This document shows, piece by piece, positions 22,048 to 33,627 of a stretch of DNA of 64,000 bases. The notes under the pieces are model-generated. The model did no database searches. It was not told the DNA's origin and saw only the letters and a program-made list of their open reading frames with translations. The position numbers and the translations under genes were made by a program. The stretch is from Fragum whitleyi (taxonomy: Eukaryota; Mollusca; Bivalvia; Cardiida; Cardiidae): NCBI GenBank assembly GCA_948146395.1, contig OX411544.1:91388901-91452900 (forward strand). Direction: 5' to 3'. Numbering within the stretch: position 1 is the first letter of the stretch; each line of letters begins with the position of its first letter.

Positions 22048-22490
22048 GCCTAACTTTATTAGTTATACGGTTTCTTGCCGAGGTATATGACGATTTATTT
22101 CCGGCTGGAGGCGAGGGTTGACATCACTTTTTACTGCCGAGAATAAATCGTCATATACCCAGGCAAGAAATCGTATTACGAATTTATTATACTTCAAAGT
22201 TATAGGCCTAAATATCTGCTTTTCGCCTATTTAAGGCCTTGGTATAAACCGAATTCTTTTAAACGACCAATATCTCTTGATGCGCTCCTATGAAAAGTAA
22301 ACATGTACAAAGTGACGTCATATATAGCTGTGACGTCACTATGATACACTCTGCGATGTTTTGATATGAAAGCGGTTCTTGGCTGAACCTGCGCGAAATT
22401 TGTCACTTTAAAGGTACAGATTGGTAAAAATTTAAGGTATTTATTGACATCTTTATCATTTTTTATTTGCACTTTATTACCCGACATGTT
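22048..22490. mobile_element. Hairpin element with TGACGTCA motifs, copy 2
   Basis: A hairpin (22048-22196) with arms GGTTTCTTGCCGAGGTATAT GACGATTTATT and near-complement is followed by TGACGTCATATATAGC and GTGACGTCACTATGA about 120 bp later, the same ingredients as 17960-18260 in opposite order. The 86-codon minus-strand frame 22227-22487 begins MSGNKVQIKND. It spans the CRE-like motifs, so I treat it as part of the element. Confidence 0.5.
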
Positions 22491-22744
22491 TTATTAATGT
22501 AGTATAATGTGTATACTCGGGTCGTGTTATCAGCGAAGCGAGAGAATCATGGCTGCCATTACCGTTTCGATTTTTTGAAGTATGTTCACGGCGAGGCGCC
22601 TTGAGGAAAAATTAGAGGTAATACCGGACCGGCCGTAGATATCAATGTTTGTCAGGTCAGCAATAACCAATGGAAATGCTAGAATTTTCTTTGCAATATA
22701 ATAAAATAGGATGTGTCCAGGAATAAAGTTTGATGGAGGGGGGG
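22491..22744. other. no gene seen
   Basis: Unique sequence ending in a poly-G run (about 22737-22748). No open frame of note. Confidence 0.5.
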
Positions 22745-23060
22745 GGGGATATATGCAAAAGGCAAAACCTGTGGGTGCCTCCCCAATCAGACTTTATTCG
22801 TAGACACATCAACGATAAATCTATAACGTTAAAGATCGGTATTTCGCCCTTTTTATGGGAAAACTTGATGCCCTAGGATTCTATGCTGGGAATTTCGCTG
22901 ATTTCCCTTTTAGGTTTACAGCTAATATTACGATCTAGGTTTATGGACAACACTTACCCTATTAGAAATCTTGTTTAAGAGGTATTTAGATAGTTGTCCG
23001 GTAGCTCGCAATCCGATTATTAGTAAACCTGTCCCCCATCGCACGGATATGCACATTGTT
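22745..23060 (+). repeat. Dispersed repeat (GCCCTAGGATTCT family), copy 2
   Basis: Same order of blocks as 19690-20115, including GATCGGTATTTCGCCCTTTT and TTGATGCCCTAGGATTCTAT. Here the poly-G lies just outside the left edge and GGGGG is absent from the middle. Ends near CCCATCGCACGGATATGCAC. Confidence 0.7.
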
Positions 23061-23505
23061 TTTTTTTTTTTGTTTTTATTACTATTATTATTTTATTTCA
23101 TGCTTGCTTTCAACGTCATAGCATTAAACTCTGTTTTTACAATAGGGGAGTATAATATGTTGCATGAATAGTAAGGTCACAGCACGGACATTACTCAGGA
23201 ATCGTACATTGTTTTGCTTGTAGAACGTTGCCTTCTTACGCTCATCGTGCAACCTTCGTACGGACACCATGTGGCTGTCGAATGATCTACATTAGATCTA
23301 GTTGACTGATCGCACACTATCTTCATGTGGAAATCGCCCGATGGCATATGTAGCGATTGCCTTGCGATCGCCCTACGGGCACTTTCGGGGTTCTTATTAA
23401 AAGATTGTGAAATACCGCGCGGGCAATGCACGATCTTGTCTACAAAGTAGAAACTAAAATCGTATGGTGTCAAGAATGTAGATCAAAATTCCACAGACTG
23501 TGTTT

Positions 23506-23712
23506 AAAATCCACATCAGCCAATTAAATTGTAAAAAAAATGATCGATTTGAATAAAATTTTGATCATTTTGAACGATTCGAAATGCCTAATAATAATTT
23601 TGGGGCGTTTTTTTTATCGATTTTAGCGAGTGTTTGGAATGAATGTAGCGCTGAGTGAATGATTTGGAATGATTCGATCGGAATGATTGTCAGTTTCTCG
23701 ATGTTTTAACTG
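23506..23712 (+). mobile_element. CAGTTAA MITE (family A), copy 3, right half only
   Basis: Contains TTTAAAATCCACATCAGCCA, AATGATCGATTTGAATAAAA, GAGTGTTTGGAATGAATG, AGCGCTGAGTGAATGATTTG and the right end CTCGATGTTTTAACTG|TA. The left half, with the central palindrome, is missing. Confidence 0.75.
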
Positions 23713-24486
23713 TACTATTTTTCGACTTGCATTTTTCATCTACTATTCAGCATATGAAGACCGAGCAATGGCAAACCTATATTGCTGCTCTTGTTTTCTT
23801 CTCAAATAAAGGCTATCGATCTTTGTTCTTTTCCAGGCTTAGATATTCGTAGAGAGTACTAATTCATGCCCAGCAAGCTGAATCGAGAGGGATGAATCTA
23901 AGTTGTACCAACTAATATAAGAATCGTTTGAAAAAAAGGTTTAAACGAACTAGAAAATGTGTTTAAAAAGATCTTTCTTTGGTTGGAAAATTATCTCTTT
24001 ATATGTTTTTTTTTTTTTTTTCAAAGTATTTTCAGATTTAAAACTTTAGCATGTTGCTGAATAACTGCACGCTGGACGTCAAGAAAACTGTTAATTTAAA
24101 CGAGAAACAACATCAAAATTTTGACGTGAAACAATCAGCATTATATTGAATGAGAAATCGGACACAGGCGCAATTATTTCTCCCCTACAAATGAACAAAA
24201 ATTCAAATGAACAATATTATTCAAATGTTAATGGGTGTTTGATGTTGCAAAACGAGCACTTCCCGTTCATAAATGCAAATGAAACAATGCATTTGGAATT
24301 CCGAAACTGTTTATGCGATATAAAAGTTGAAATAAAGCCTGTTTCCGAGGTAAAAATACATAACTAGATGATCACACAGTCAGATTTAATAACCTTGTCT
24401 AGACGCGCTCGTTTATTAAATAAATTCCAGCTCAAACAGCTCAAGTTTTTGATGTCAATGAAATATCAAAGTGCTAAAAGCGCTGA
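23713..24486. other. no supported gene; one open frame
   Basis: A 73-codon frame at 24146-24367 (with only a TTG start) reads like protein (NGCLMLQNEHFPFINANETM) and is followed inside by a GT donor-like CCGAGGTAAAAA, so it could be an exon. There is no domain match I recognise and no clear acceptor. A poly-T run is near 24007. Confidence 0.35.
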
Positions 24487-25713
24487 AGGCCTGGTTTATA
24501 AAGAGGCAAGGTGATATTTGAAGGCATGCACTCCAATTTTTTTTAATCTTTTTAGCAAGGCTTTTTTAAAGCAAGGGAAGCCAAGGGTTCCATTTACCTT
24601 TAGAAATCACTTCAAAGGAATAACGTCGAACGGTATGCTCACTATAAGGCGCTGAGTCTGTTTAAAACAACTAATTCCGAATGTATAGATTACTACGCCT
24701 GATACCGCTTTGCAGACAGGCGCAACTCGCGTTTTTGTAATTTTAGTTGAGTTGATTGGTTTGCTACTAGTCAGTCAATTTATCCATTCGTTCATTTCGT
24801 CTAACAATCGTAGTAATGCTGTTTTTCTAGGGGCAAAAGCTCGTCGGCTATTTTTTTATTATTGAAAAGAATTCGACAAAGAAGTTATATTTTACTGTGG
24901 GAACACAAGAAAATGGTTAGCGTCAATTTCTCCCTTAACAACAATGAGGTCCACCCAATACTCATACCCCATTATTATTTTAATTTATTTATTTTTTTTT
25001 AATTTCTACTCTAGATATATAGCAAATTACACTCGTGTTTATTTATTGTTTGCAACCTGTTCCAAAATGGCCCAGTCTAAAATTTGGTTGTCTGCTTAAG
25101 GGTTTAAGGATGGGACAAGCCTTTTAAGTTTTCCTTATTCAGATTAATCCATTACAAGACAACAAATGTTTAGACAAATATAAATTGTCAAGGGTTGCAG
25201 ATTACAATATGTGGGCAATTTAGAAAAAAATGTAGTAGCAAGGGTTGGTAATATAAGGGAGAAAGGAGAAGGTGTTAGTTAGAAGCATTTTCTTCTTTCC
25301 CTATTAGCAATGCCATCCGTTAAGATCAAATATAAAAGCTATGTATCTTTAACACAGCAGTGATTTTGGCAGAGTAAGAAAACATCTGGTATACATGATA
25401 AGAACAAGGTAAATAATCAAGATTGTAATCCGGAAAATTGACCTCGCGAGTTGTTTCGTCTATTCAGTTCTCTCGCCTTCAGTATTATCAGTACCTTTAT
25501 TTTAGCACAGCGTATTGATATGCAAGTAGTGCGTTGGACAGACAAAGCAATTCGTATCGCACAAAAGTTGATGACATATGTAACCCTATTTCTTCGCGCG
25601 CATGAGCAAAAAAACTACGTAGTCGCACATTGTTCGGTTTTTGACTTGATTAACTTTTTCCTAGACGATTTCCAGGATACAGGGTTGTTGCCTATGGCCT
25701 GCTAAACCAGGCC
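24487..25713 (+). mobile_element. TIR element (GGCCTGGTTTA), full-length candidate
   Basis: GGCCTGGTTTA at 24487 and its complement TAAACCAGGCC ending at 25713 bound 1227 bp. The last 530 bp (25180-25713) recurs inverted at 37118-37650 and again at 41947-42479, whose shared outer edge is exactly GGCCTGGTTTAGCAGG, supporting a real element end. The 84-codon frame 25451-25705 is inside the repeat and not conserved as a frame in the other copies, so it is not called a gene. Target duplication not clear. Confidence 0.55.
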
Positions 25714-25803
25714 AATTTTTTTTTTTGAAAATATTGTGCAAAATAAAGAAATTGCATGTAACAAGTAATTGTTCTCATTATCAGCAATTTTGTCAATTTA
25801 TAA

Positions 25804-26778
25804 AGGGCCTATCACAATGGACGGCAACTTCAACGCGCTTCAATGGCGATCAGCAATTTTCAGGTCGCAGTGGGATCGCCGGAAATATTCATACTTTCTG
25901 GATAAGAGAATACTCTACGTTGCTATGGCGCCCCTTCCCTGTCTGGGGTTATTCTAGTGCGTTTCTATGGCGATTAACCGGTTCTAAATGCGATTCACTG
26001 CTCTCCTACGATACTTTTACCGCGCAGACGGAGATGCTGCAGTGATTGCACCGCGCTCTCGTGGCGATCACAATGCGAAAATACTGCGATGCTCAGGCAC
26101 ATGAGACTTTTTCAATTCCTTGTTAGTTTTTGAAGTAAAATAAGCCTGCAAGACAAAGAAAAAGGAAAAGGGCAACTATATATATAAATATATACAAACC
26201 CGTAATAGAGAAGAATCTAAATAGGAAATGCGCATACTAATCCTGAAACTGGTGCTATTAGGTTTACGCGATCAACAATCATGCTTTCGCCGCTCATTTA
26301 CCAAGAAGTAAAATTCTTTGTAACAATCGAAATATGTAAACAATCTGTGTATAAAATTATAATTCTGAACATCGTCATAGGATCGCCATAGAAGTAAAGT
26401 AGGGACGTAGTGATATCGCGGTACAGTCGCCATACAAGTGTCTTTGTCTTTCTACGCCTTTTACACTGTACTCATACTTCGATGTCATGGCACTGCTACG
26501 GCGCTACCGAGACGTTAGTGGCAACCCAATTGCGCTTCTTACTTCGATCTTGTCACGTCGCGATCTTACAGTGAAATAAGGTTGCTTAAAGTTTTCGCCA
26601 TTGGACCGCGCTCTGTATCGACCTTTTGTGATCTAGACGATTGTACGGCGTTCCCAGTACGATCTTACCGCACTCCTGCTGCGATTTAAGCGGTGTCTGG
26701 GAGTCTGCACGACGCTCTCGAAGCTTTCAAATCGCTGTAAAGGCACCATGGCATCGCTGTCGTAATGAGACAGGCCTT
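25804..26778. mobile_element. Element built of short GCGATNGC/ATGGCGAT motifs
   Basis: The imperfect inverted ends GGGCCTATCACAATGG... and ...CGTAATGAGACAGGCCT enclose about 975 bp. Outside an AT-rich middle (about 26090-26390), it is densely packed with variants of CAATGGCGATC, ATCGCCATAG, TACGGCG and GCGCTTC in both orientations. This composition is strikingly different from the surroundings. A similarly built element is at 48626-49312. Frames at 25725-26045 are by-products. Transposon class unknown. Confidence 0.5.
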
Positions 26779-27356
26779 CTAGATGACAAAGATTCATTAA
26801 GTTCTATGAACTAAAAGATTTCGACTGGAACGCTTTTATCTTAGATTTTGTAATCTGGAATGGATCGAAATTAAAGAACACATTAAACTACATGGAAGTG
26901 CCTTTTTCCAATATCTATAGCAATTGCAAAACGTAGTGGTTTCCGAAATATTTGAAAAACGGTTATGACGGGATCTTAAAGCTAATAACTAATAGATCTA
27001 ACAAGAAGTAAGCGAATTCTGGGACATGTATATTTGATTCGGGTTCATGAGTTGATAGAACGCTGGTCCCGGCACTTGTCCTTCGACATAAAACACCCCT
27101 AAACTATTGAAACGTCATTCATCTATAAATTATGAAAGCAATTCACTTGAAAAAAGAGACCAAATCGTATGAAGACAACCGAAATGCCGTACCTACAGCT
27201 TGTTCAAACTAATTTTACGACGTTTAAGTCATCCCCTGCAACAAAATGGCGGGAAACCGCGTAGGTCAACATTAATCTCATATAAATGAGCTTTTGAAGG
27301 TCAATGCATGTTATTCATAGACAAAAGCATGTGTTTATTAATCGGTTTTGTGACAA
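26779..27356. other. no gene seen
   Basis: Unique AT-rich sequence, with no ORF over 60 codons and no repeat recognised. Confidence 0.5.
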
Positions 27357-27365
27357 TCACAATTC

Positions 27366-28080
27366 CCATTCGGAACACCACTCGGCCAATCTTACGATTA
27401 ACCTTGGATGTACATAGACGGGCTATTTGGAAAATACGGGAAAACCTGTGAAAATTTCGATGACATCAGTTAAAATGGCCCAAGCCCTCCAAATTTTGCG
27501 TGGAAACAGTCGACGCCTCCATAGCTACTAGTTTGAGTCAATTTCAAGCATTCCGTTTCCTTAATCATATAACTTTTGATTCTTGAACAAGAACTTAAAA
27601 ATCGTAATTTTTTAAATTGTTTCGTCTTTAAATCTGAACTTTACTTTTAAAAATCCAAATCTTAGGACCGCGCCATTAAAATACACTTGATTTCCTTACG
27701 CCGTTTCCAGCTAACAAAATCACATTTGGTTTTGTTTGAATGGGTTTAACGCCGCTTTCAACAATCTCGCAGTTATATCGCGGCGGCCGGAGCACCTAAC
27801 AATGGATTCCTAGTATTTCTTTCACCTGTACTACCATTACACGCTTTCCTAGCCTCCGACTGCTATTTCACATAGGTTTACGATTATCTACCCATTGGTG
27901 AAAGACAATCGTCGGAAAGGATATTTGCCGCCACCGGGGATCGAACCCACGACTTCCAGATTGGAAGTCTTATGCCTAACCAACTGCGCTATGGTGGCGG
28001 CTACGATACATACCCATCCGCCTTATATACACCCGAGGTCTGTTGCAATTTACGGGAAAGGCCGAGGGATGTTCCGAATG
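27366..28080. mobile_element. Mutator-like MITE (family E), copy 1, interrupted by a SINE
   Basis: The long inverted ends CATTCGGAACACCACTCGGC... and ...GGCCGAGGGATGTTCCGAAT G are flanked by the 9-bp direct repeat TCACAATTC (27357-27365 and 28081-28089). The interior matches the uninterrupted copy at 61931-62341 on both sides of an inserted SINE (27735-28008). Nine-base target duplications and long ends point to Mutator-type transposition (inference). No transposase. Confidence 0.8.
27735..28008 (-). mobile_element. tRNA-derived SINE, copy 2 (complete head)
   Basis: Read on the minus strand, it begins with a tRNA-like head: 7-bp acceptor strands GCCGCCA and TGGCGGC, A box ATAGCGCAGTTGGTTAG, an anticodon-like stem ACTTC/GAAGT and B box GGGTTCGATCCCC. 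The SINE body follows (shared with 17228-17440 and 49340-49612), ending in a TTTGGTTTTGTTTG-type tail on the plus strand. The T stem is imperfect and position 33 is not T, so it is a SINE promoter, not a tRNA gene. It lies inside a Mutator-like MITE and is therefore younger than it. Confidence 0.85.
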
Positions 28081-28089
28081 TCACAATTC

Positions 28090-29120
28090 ACTGAAGAGTT
28101 AAAACAGCATATAGGGAAGGAGTGACTGACCACACTTTCGTGTAAGTATAGCTACGTTGTTTCGTAAGCCATAACTAAACAAATTATATTTGAAGAAAAT
28201 GTCGTAAAATTTACTTGCAAGTAAAGATTACTACATTTTCTGTCCTCAAATATTATTTTTTTCAATTGAATATTTATTTAATTTCATTTACTATTCAAAT
28301 TTTATGTTCATCTTGTCTTTTAACAAAATAGTTAGGAAATACATTTATGCATCGGTTCGGCATAATTCGTAATATAAGATTATAACTAACGGTTTTACTT
28401 CATTACAGGTATAAAACCAACCATTCAATGCTTGCCAAGAATTTTAATTAATTGTATTGTTTTTATTTCTTTTTAGTGTATAGTTGTTGAGATTGCCGTT
28501 AGAAAAATCTTTAATTCCGACATTGGAATATGTACCCATTCATACAAGCGTTTTGTGCGTCTTAATGATTCTTTGTCGGACCAGAGCATTAATAAATAAA
28601 TTGTGAAATCTGTTTGGCCCCTATTGTGTCCATTCTCCTTTTAAAATATATGACAAGTGATGAATAGTGGTGGTCGACAGAGAGGGTTATAAATTTACAA
28701 AAAAAAACTGACAAAAAAGAAACAGACAAACGATACAAACAAACAAGCACACGAAAAAACAACCGATCAGAAGGCCTTTTGTTGTTGGTGTTAACAGTGT
28801 TATTAGCGTAGGTTATTTCAACAATACAATTTAACTACTCATTTTCTTGTGAAGTGTAACATTTTATCATATATTTGTATTAATATGAAAATTTTGTTTA
28901 CAATTAGTCCATCTGAGAAGTTCATATCTGATCGTTATTGGTAAATTGATCCTTTCTTGTGAGTCTAGAAGCAAGCTGAAGGACTTAATAAGAGTGTTTT
29001 CAAAGCATTTAACAGTGACAGTTTCTATACTAAACCGGAAAAGAAACGTCGTTAAACATTGCCCATGTGATCTATTATAAAATAAGATGTGTTTGGAAAA
29101 CACTTATTCCACAGGCATGT
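28090..29120. other. no supported gene
   Basis: AT-rich. A 78-codon minus-strand frame (28867-29103) has no recognisable feature. An A-rich low-complexity stretch lies at about 28695-28760. Confidence 0.5.
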
Positions 29121-29367
29121 TCTGGGCCCGAGGTTATAAAACTTTTCTCTGGCTCAGGCTCAATTTTCTAAAATTTCAGTTTGAGATTAAAGCCGTAATT
29201 CTGTTTCATAACTCATTTATATGTATAAACATAAAATATGATATTAATAAGTTAATATAAATAACAACTTATTAATATTATCTTTTATTTTCATACATTA
29301 ATTATGATTTAAAATTTGAGAAAATTGAGCCTGAGCCTGAGAAAAGTTTTATAACCTCGGGTCCAGA
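29121..29367. mobile_element. MITE with GGGCCCGAGGTTATAAAAC ends
   Basis: The left TCTGGGCCCGAGGTTATAAA and the complement of the right TTTATAACCTCGGGTCCAGA are about 50-bp inverted repeats. They include CAGGCTCAATTTTC on both sides and enclose about 140 bp of AT-rich DNA. Non-autonomous DNA transposon, single copy in this window. Confidence 0.75.
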
Positions 29368-29688
29368 TAAACGCGAGAATTTATTCCACGACGTTCTTTT
29401 CTGATAAAGTCCTTGGTTGTTGGTGAATCGTGGCATCAAATATTGCGGCTTTTACTCCTCAATAAAAATAATTTTAATACGCAGCTATTTTGTAACATCG
29501 CATGCGTATATGTCGTATTTTATGGACTTGCGAAACTAAAAACCAAATTACACTTGTGTATGAATTCGCTTTTCATTACTGCGGGCCAATTCCTGATATT
29601 TACAGACAATCAATATTTCTAGCTGTTTTTTGTGTGGCCTTTACTACTTTTAAGTAAAGTCTTGCTTACAACTTGGTTTCTATCGATA
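29368..29688. other. no supported gene
   Basis: A 69-codon frame (29413-29622) without recognisable features. Otherwise unique sequence. Confidence 0.45.
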
Positions 29689-30107
29689 CAGTTGATAACA
29701 TCGTTAAATTGCAAATATGATTGATTTTGGAATGCTTTTGGATTGAATGAGTGTGTGGAGCGAGTTTTTAGTGAAAATGAAAGGGAAGTAATCCAATACC
29801 GCTAATTTTGTTCATGGCGAACGAAATTAGCGATATGTATTACCTCTCTTAAATAAAATATACTTACTTTTGTGTCTTCATTGACCAATCAGACATTTTA
29901 AGATCCACATCAGCTAATAAAATCTTAAAATAATTTGATCGATTTGAATAAAAGGTTGATCATTTTGAACGATTTCGAAATTTTTTCTAATGATTTTGGA
30001 GCGGTTTTGATCGATTTGAGTGAGTGATTGGAATGAATGAATGGAGCGCTGAGTGAATGATCATTCCAAAATCCTTGATATTGTCAATCTCACGATGTTC
30101 TGAACTG
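29689..30107 (+). mobile_element. CAGTTAA MITE (family A), copy 4, complete
   Basis: TA|CAGTTGATAACATCGTTAAA at the left, TCTCACGATGTTCTGAACTG|TA at the right. The central palindrome is CGCTAATTTTGTTC/GAACGAAATTAGCG, followed by TCTTCATTGACCAATCAGAC and CGATTTGAGTGAGTGATTGG. One of the best preserved copies. Confidence 0.85.
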
Positions 30108-30132
30108 TAGTCACTTTTCGTCAGATAGATCA

Positions 30133-30398
30133 TATATGACCCGTCGCGCGAATAGGGACCATCTCGGAACTCTGTAAAATGAACAATTGAAAACGTGAAT
30201 GGGTCCGGCACAGGTCAACCAGTGGTCGCATTTCAAAATTCTTTCACTGGGAGGGAGATTGATCATTCTAGATTCAGAAAATAAGAACGTTGCGAAAAGT
30301 TTCGACCCAAGTCAGTCTGCGCAATCCGCGCAGTCTGACTAGGGTCGATACTTTACGCATTATCCAGATGGTCCTTTTTCGCGTGACGGGTCACATAT
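30133..30398. mobile_element. MITE, family D, copy 2
   Basis: The inverted ends ATATATGACCCGTCGCGCGA... and ...GCGTGACGGGTCACATATAT enclose an inner hairpin (TCGACCCAAGTCAGTCTGCG / CGCAGTCTGACTAGGGTCGA). Shared with the more decayed copy at 952-1216. No coding capacity. Confidence 0.75.
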
Positions 30399-32057
30399 AT
30401 AAACACACTATGAATAAAATGACTTTGAAGAAGGCATTAAGTCGCTCCCGTAAGAATACGTGAAAGAGACAAATAAATCTATCTTTCTAAATCTTGACAT
30501 TTCATTACATTTCCTATTTAGATTCTAGACTATCAGGTGTTTGGTGACGTATCGTCGATTGGCGATCAAAATCTTGTAACTACAGCGTGAATTAAACTGT
30601 AGTTACGACGTTTGTCTCGCACATCGTTGATATACAAATTAACATGCACATAACCAAACAGGCATAACAGTACATTCTTTCTTAGTGAAAAACCTATTTT
30701 TCAAAACAAAAACCGTCCTTGCTATTCTAAATATGACATTATTTTTGCTTTAAATCTGAAAAGTTCAAATAGATAGGTACTAAAAAACACAAACCTACGG
30801 ACTACTTCTGAGATTTGTTTTCATTAAGATTAAGACGAAAGCCATCTTTACTATAAATTGGCATGGCAAATGATAAGAAGCCATTAAAACATGAATACTT
30901 GAAATGTGTCCCATCGCGAATTTAACAGTCTAGAATGCTTTTAAAAGCTTAAAGACTCTCACAAATTTTATAAACGTAAACTTCATATAAGTTTGGCGAG
31001 TGGGTTTGAAGTGCATAGGCACAATTCAAGGGAAAATAGACCATCTGTTACGTCAATAGCAATTTGGATTATCGTTCGGATTTTTCTGTAGACTGGAAAG
31101 TACCTCGGACATAAGCGATGTGATTTTGGGTCATTTTTTAGGTGATTCGGCTGCTGGTGGTACCTCGGTTATTTTATGTGCTAGAGGAAAAACACACTTT
31201 GTTATGATAATTCTTTTCTATCTTCTGTGGAGAACATGTCGGCATATTATAATTTGATGACAAAACGCAGTAATACACCGCGGTTTGTCATCAATTTTGA
31301 TATGCCAACTTTTATTCTTTCGTTGATTTAATTTTATACAACATCATCCCGAGCTGGATCGTTGACGTCTTATTAACCAACGTGAGAAATGACTTGTTTA
31401 ATGGCTTTGTCCTTAAGATTCCCGAGGTCTATTCCGTAGATTAAGAAAATTTAATTTTAATCAATTAACTTGTTTTTAGTTTGGTGAAAGGTGTTTGTGC
31501 CCAAGTTTTCTATATACTTGAAGACATCTGCCTAGCAATGAAGCATTAATTCCCTTTATAATATATTTGGTTTGTTATACGACAAAAACGTAAATAGTTT
31601 TAATCATCTAAACTAGCGTGCTTTTCGGCTTTTTTCTGCTTTTAAATGTTTCATGCTGTGTTATGTAAATACTTACATGTACTTTGACAAATTTGTTTGT
31701 ATTGTCATGTATTGTCTATCCTGTAAGTCGGTAAATAGCGATACATCGCTTGTGTTATTATATTACCCATAACGCGTCAATAAATTAAAGTTTCTATCTT
31801 GTATTACAACATAACCTACGTCGTCAGAGTGAAATAACCGTGATTGATATTTTTGATTTTACATAGGTTTTATTCCAGTGGAATAAATATGCAAACGAGT
31901 GTATACCAATGTTATATTTTCGATGCCCAAATGATTTCCTAATGCATTTGCTGACGTCATTTTACAAACTGCGTTATGTGTTGGGCGAAAAAAACTTGAA
32001 CCGATAGATTTTTGAAATTTTCTCGATCTATTGAAAAAATTCGGGTCATATTATAAA
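30399..32057. other. no gene seen; two small hairpins
   Basis: 1.65 kb of AT-rich sequence. Hairpins are visible at 30575-30610 (GTAACTACAG / CTGTAGTTAC) and 31237-31308 (TCGGCATATTATAATTTGAT and near-complement around ACACCGCG). No ORF of note. Confidence 0.5.
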
Positions 32058-32190
32058 TAGAAAATCTAACATGTGTTCATTAAATATCGAATTTTCTAAA
32101 CTTGTCATCTAAAACAGATAAAAAATCGGCGCAACCTCGTTTTTATCTGTTTAATAAATGACTCGTTTAATAAATCGGGTATCCAATGAC
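32058..32190. repeat. Hairpin repeat (ACTCGTTTAATAAAT family), copy 1
   Basis: ACTTGTCATCTAAAACAGAT and GTTTTTATCTGTTTAATAAA form the arms around ATCGGCGCAACCTCG, followed by TATCCAATGACCACTCATT. The same layout, with GACAAAATCTCGGCCCAACC and TTCCATGACCACTCATTCA, occurs at 38998-39115 and again in the duplicate at 43827-43944. Confidence 0.65.
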
Positions 32191-32334
32191 CACTCATTTT
32201 AATATCCTCTATTTATTTAACTATGATGTTTATGACAAAAGCATCAGATCAAACAATAATGAAGCCGATCAAACAAAACATTAATTTTCGTACGAACAAT
32301 TTTCATCCTTAAAGATTATTTTTTTCTTATAACT

Positions 32335-32625
32335 ATAGCCTACAAATATCTGTAGGATAGCATGCCATATGCTATCTTTTTATTATAGCATATAGATAAT
32401 TTTAGAATAATGACATAATGCAGTTATTTCGCCGAAAACTTCGCCGAAAACAAGGCAAATAGAGGTTGTAAGATAAATATAATACGTACTTAGCGTATTG
32501 TATGGGAATCTCTAACACGCTTGTTGAAATTGATAATTGTCTCGGCATAGTATCGACAATTACAAATTCCTCAAATCTCGTAAGATATTTTTCATACAAA
32601 ACACTAAATGCGTATTATATACTTA
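32335..32625 (+). repeat. Dispersed repeat with inner hairpins, copy 1
   Basis: Matches 47640-47970: ACAAATATCTGTAGGATA, AATAATGACATAATGCAGTT, GGCAAATAGAGGTTGTAAGA, GATAATTGTCTCGGCATAGT ATCGACAATT, and TGCGTATTATATACTTAC. The GATAATTGTCTCG / CGACAATTA part forms a hairpin. The 65-codon minus-strand frame 32402-32599 is within the repeat. Confidence 0.7.
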
Positions 32626-33627
32626 CATTATCGTGTGTTCAGGTCGCTCTGTATACTTTGGTTACGCTCTAGCAAATTAAAAATTTGCCTCATATTTTAC
32701 AATTGGCCTTAATTAATAACTTGTAATTGTTTATCTGGTCTGAACTCGATTACCTTTTCGAACTGACAGGTAATGGAATTCTTATTTGGACTCTTTTCGT
32801 ATGATATGCTACAAAATTTATATCAAAAGAACAAAAAAATGCCTACGCTGGGCAATGAGTTTAAATGTGTATTTTGGTAATATTGCTTACTCTCTTCGAT
32901 AATTCATCCATATGTACTTAAGCAAATTCTTTTAACACAGGTTTTACTTAAAAGCCATTGAAGAAGCGCGATCAGAATGATTGTCAGATCATTTTGGTAA
33001 ACCCTACGAACATTGAAAAAAACAAACAATTACAAAAGAGCTGATAACGATATTTGCTTTTTTGAACTCTAGGGGCAACTAATTTTACTAAGTGGAGAAA
33101 GATCTTCATCAAGATATTTGTTATGTCATAAGAATAAATCATGTAAATGGGAACTTATGAATGCAATAGACGGACAAGATGGAATGGATGATCACTTTTT
33201 ATTAAATCTATAATTGAGCCTGTGCGTGACCTTTCCAACAATTTGGCAAGTGCGCGAGAAGCAAGGTATTTAGTGTTATTAGAAAATTACCTAACTATTT
33301 AGAGATAAATGTACTTCATTACTTTATAGTATGTCTTACACCACATAGTAAAGACTCCGGTCAGACTGTGCGGGTGTACAGTCTGGGCATAGTCTTTGCT
33401 TAGTATAAATTGGAATTGTTCGAATTGTCACACTCAATCTCAATTATTTATGTAGTATTAGATTTATGATGAAAGGCATTTCTTAAATAAAGGACTATTA
33501 ATTACGCTCAATATTTTTTTTAAATATTATCGTTATAAAAAATGGCAGAATGCTATGGGTTTGTAAACGAATCCCTGCGATATATCTAAACAATTGTTCA
33601 AAGTTGCGTTAAAACTCATAAACGCCA
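32626..33627. other. no gene seen
   Basis: AT-rich unique sequence. A small hairpin lies at 33341-33400 (AAAGACTCCGGTCAGACTGT / ACAGTCTGGGCATAGTCTTT). Confidence 0.5.

Noticed and set aside
27933..28005. A complete tRNA gene on the minus strand
   Set aside because: Acceptor strands pair over 7 bp, but the T stem is imperfect, base 33 is not T, and the SINE body follows directly. It is the head of a tRNA-derived SINE.
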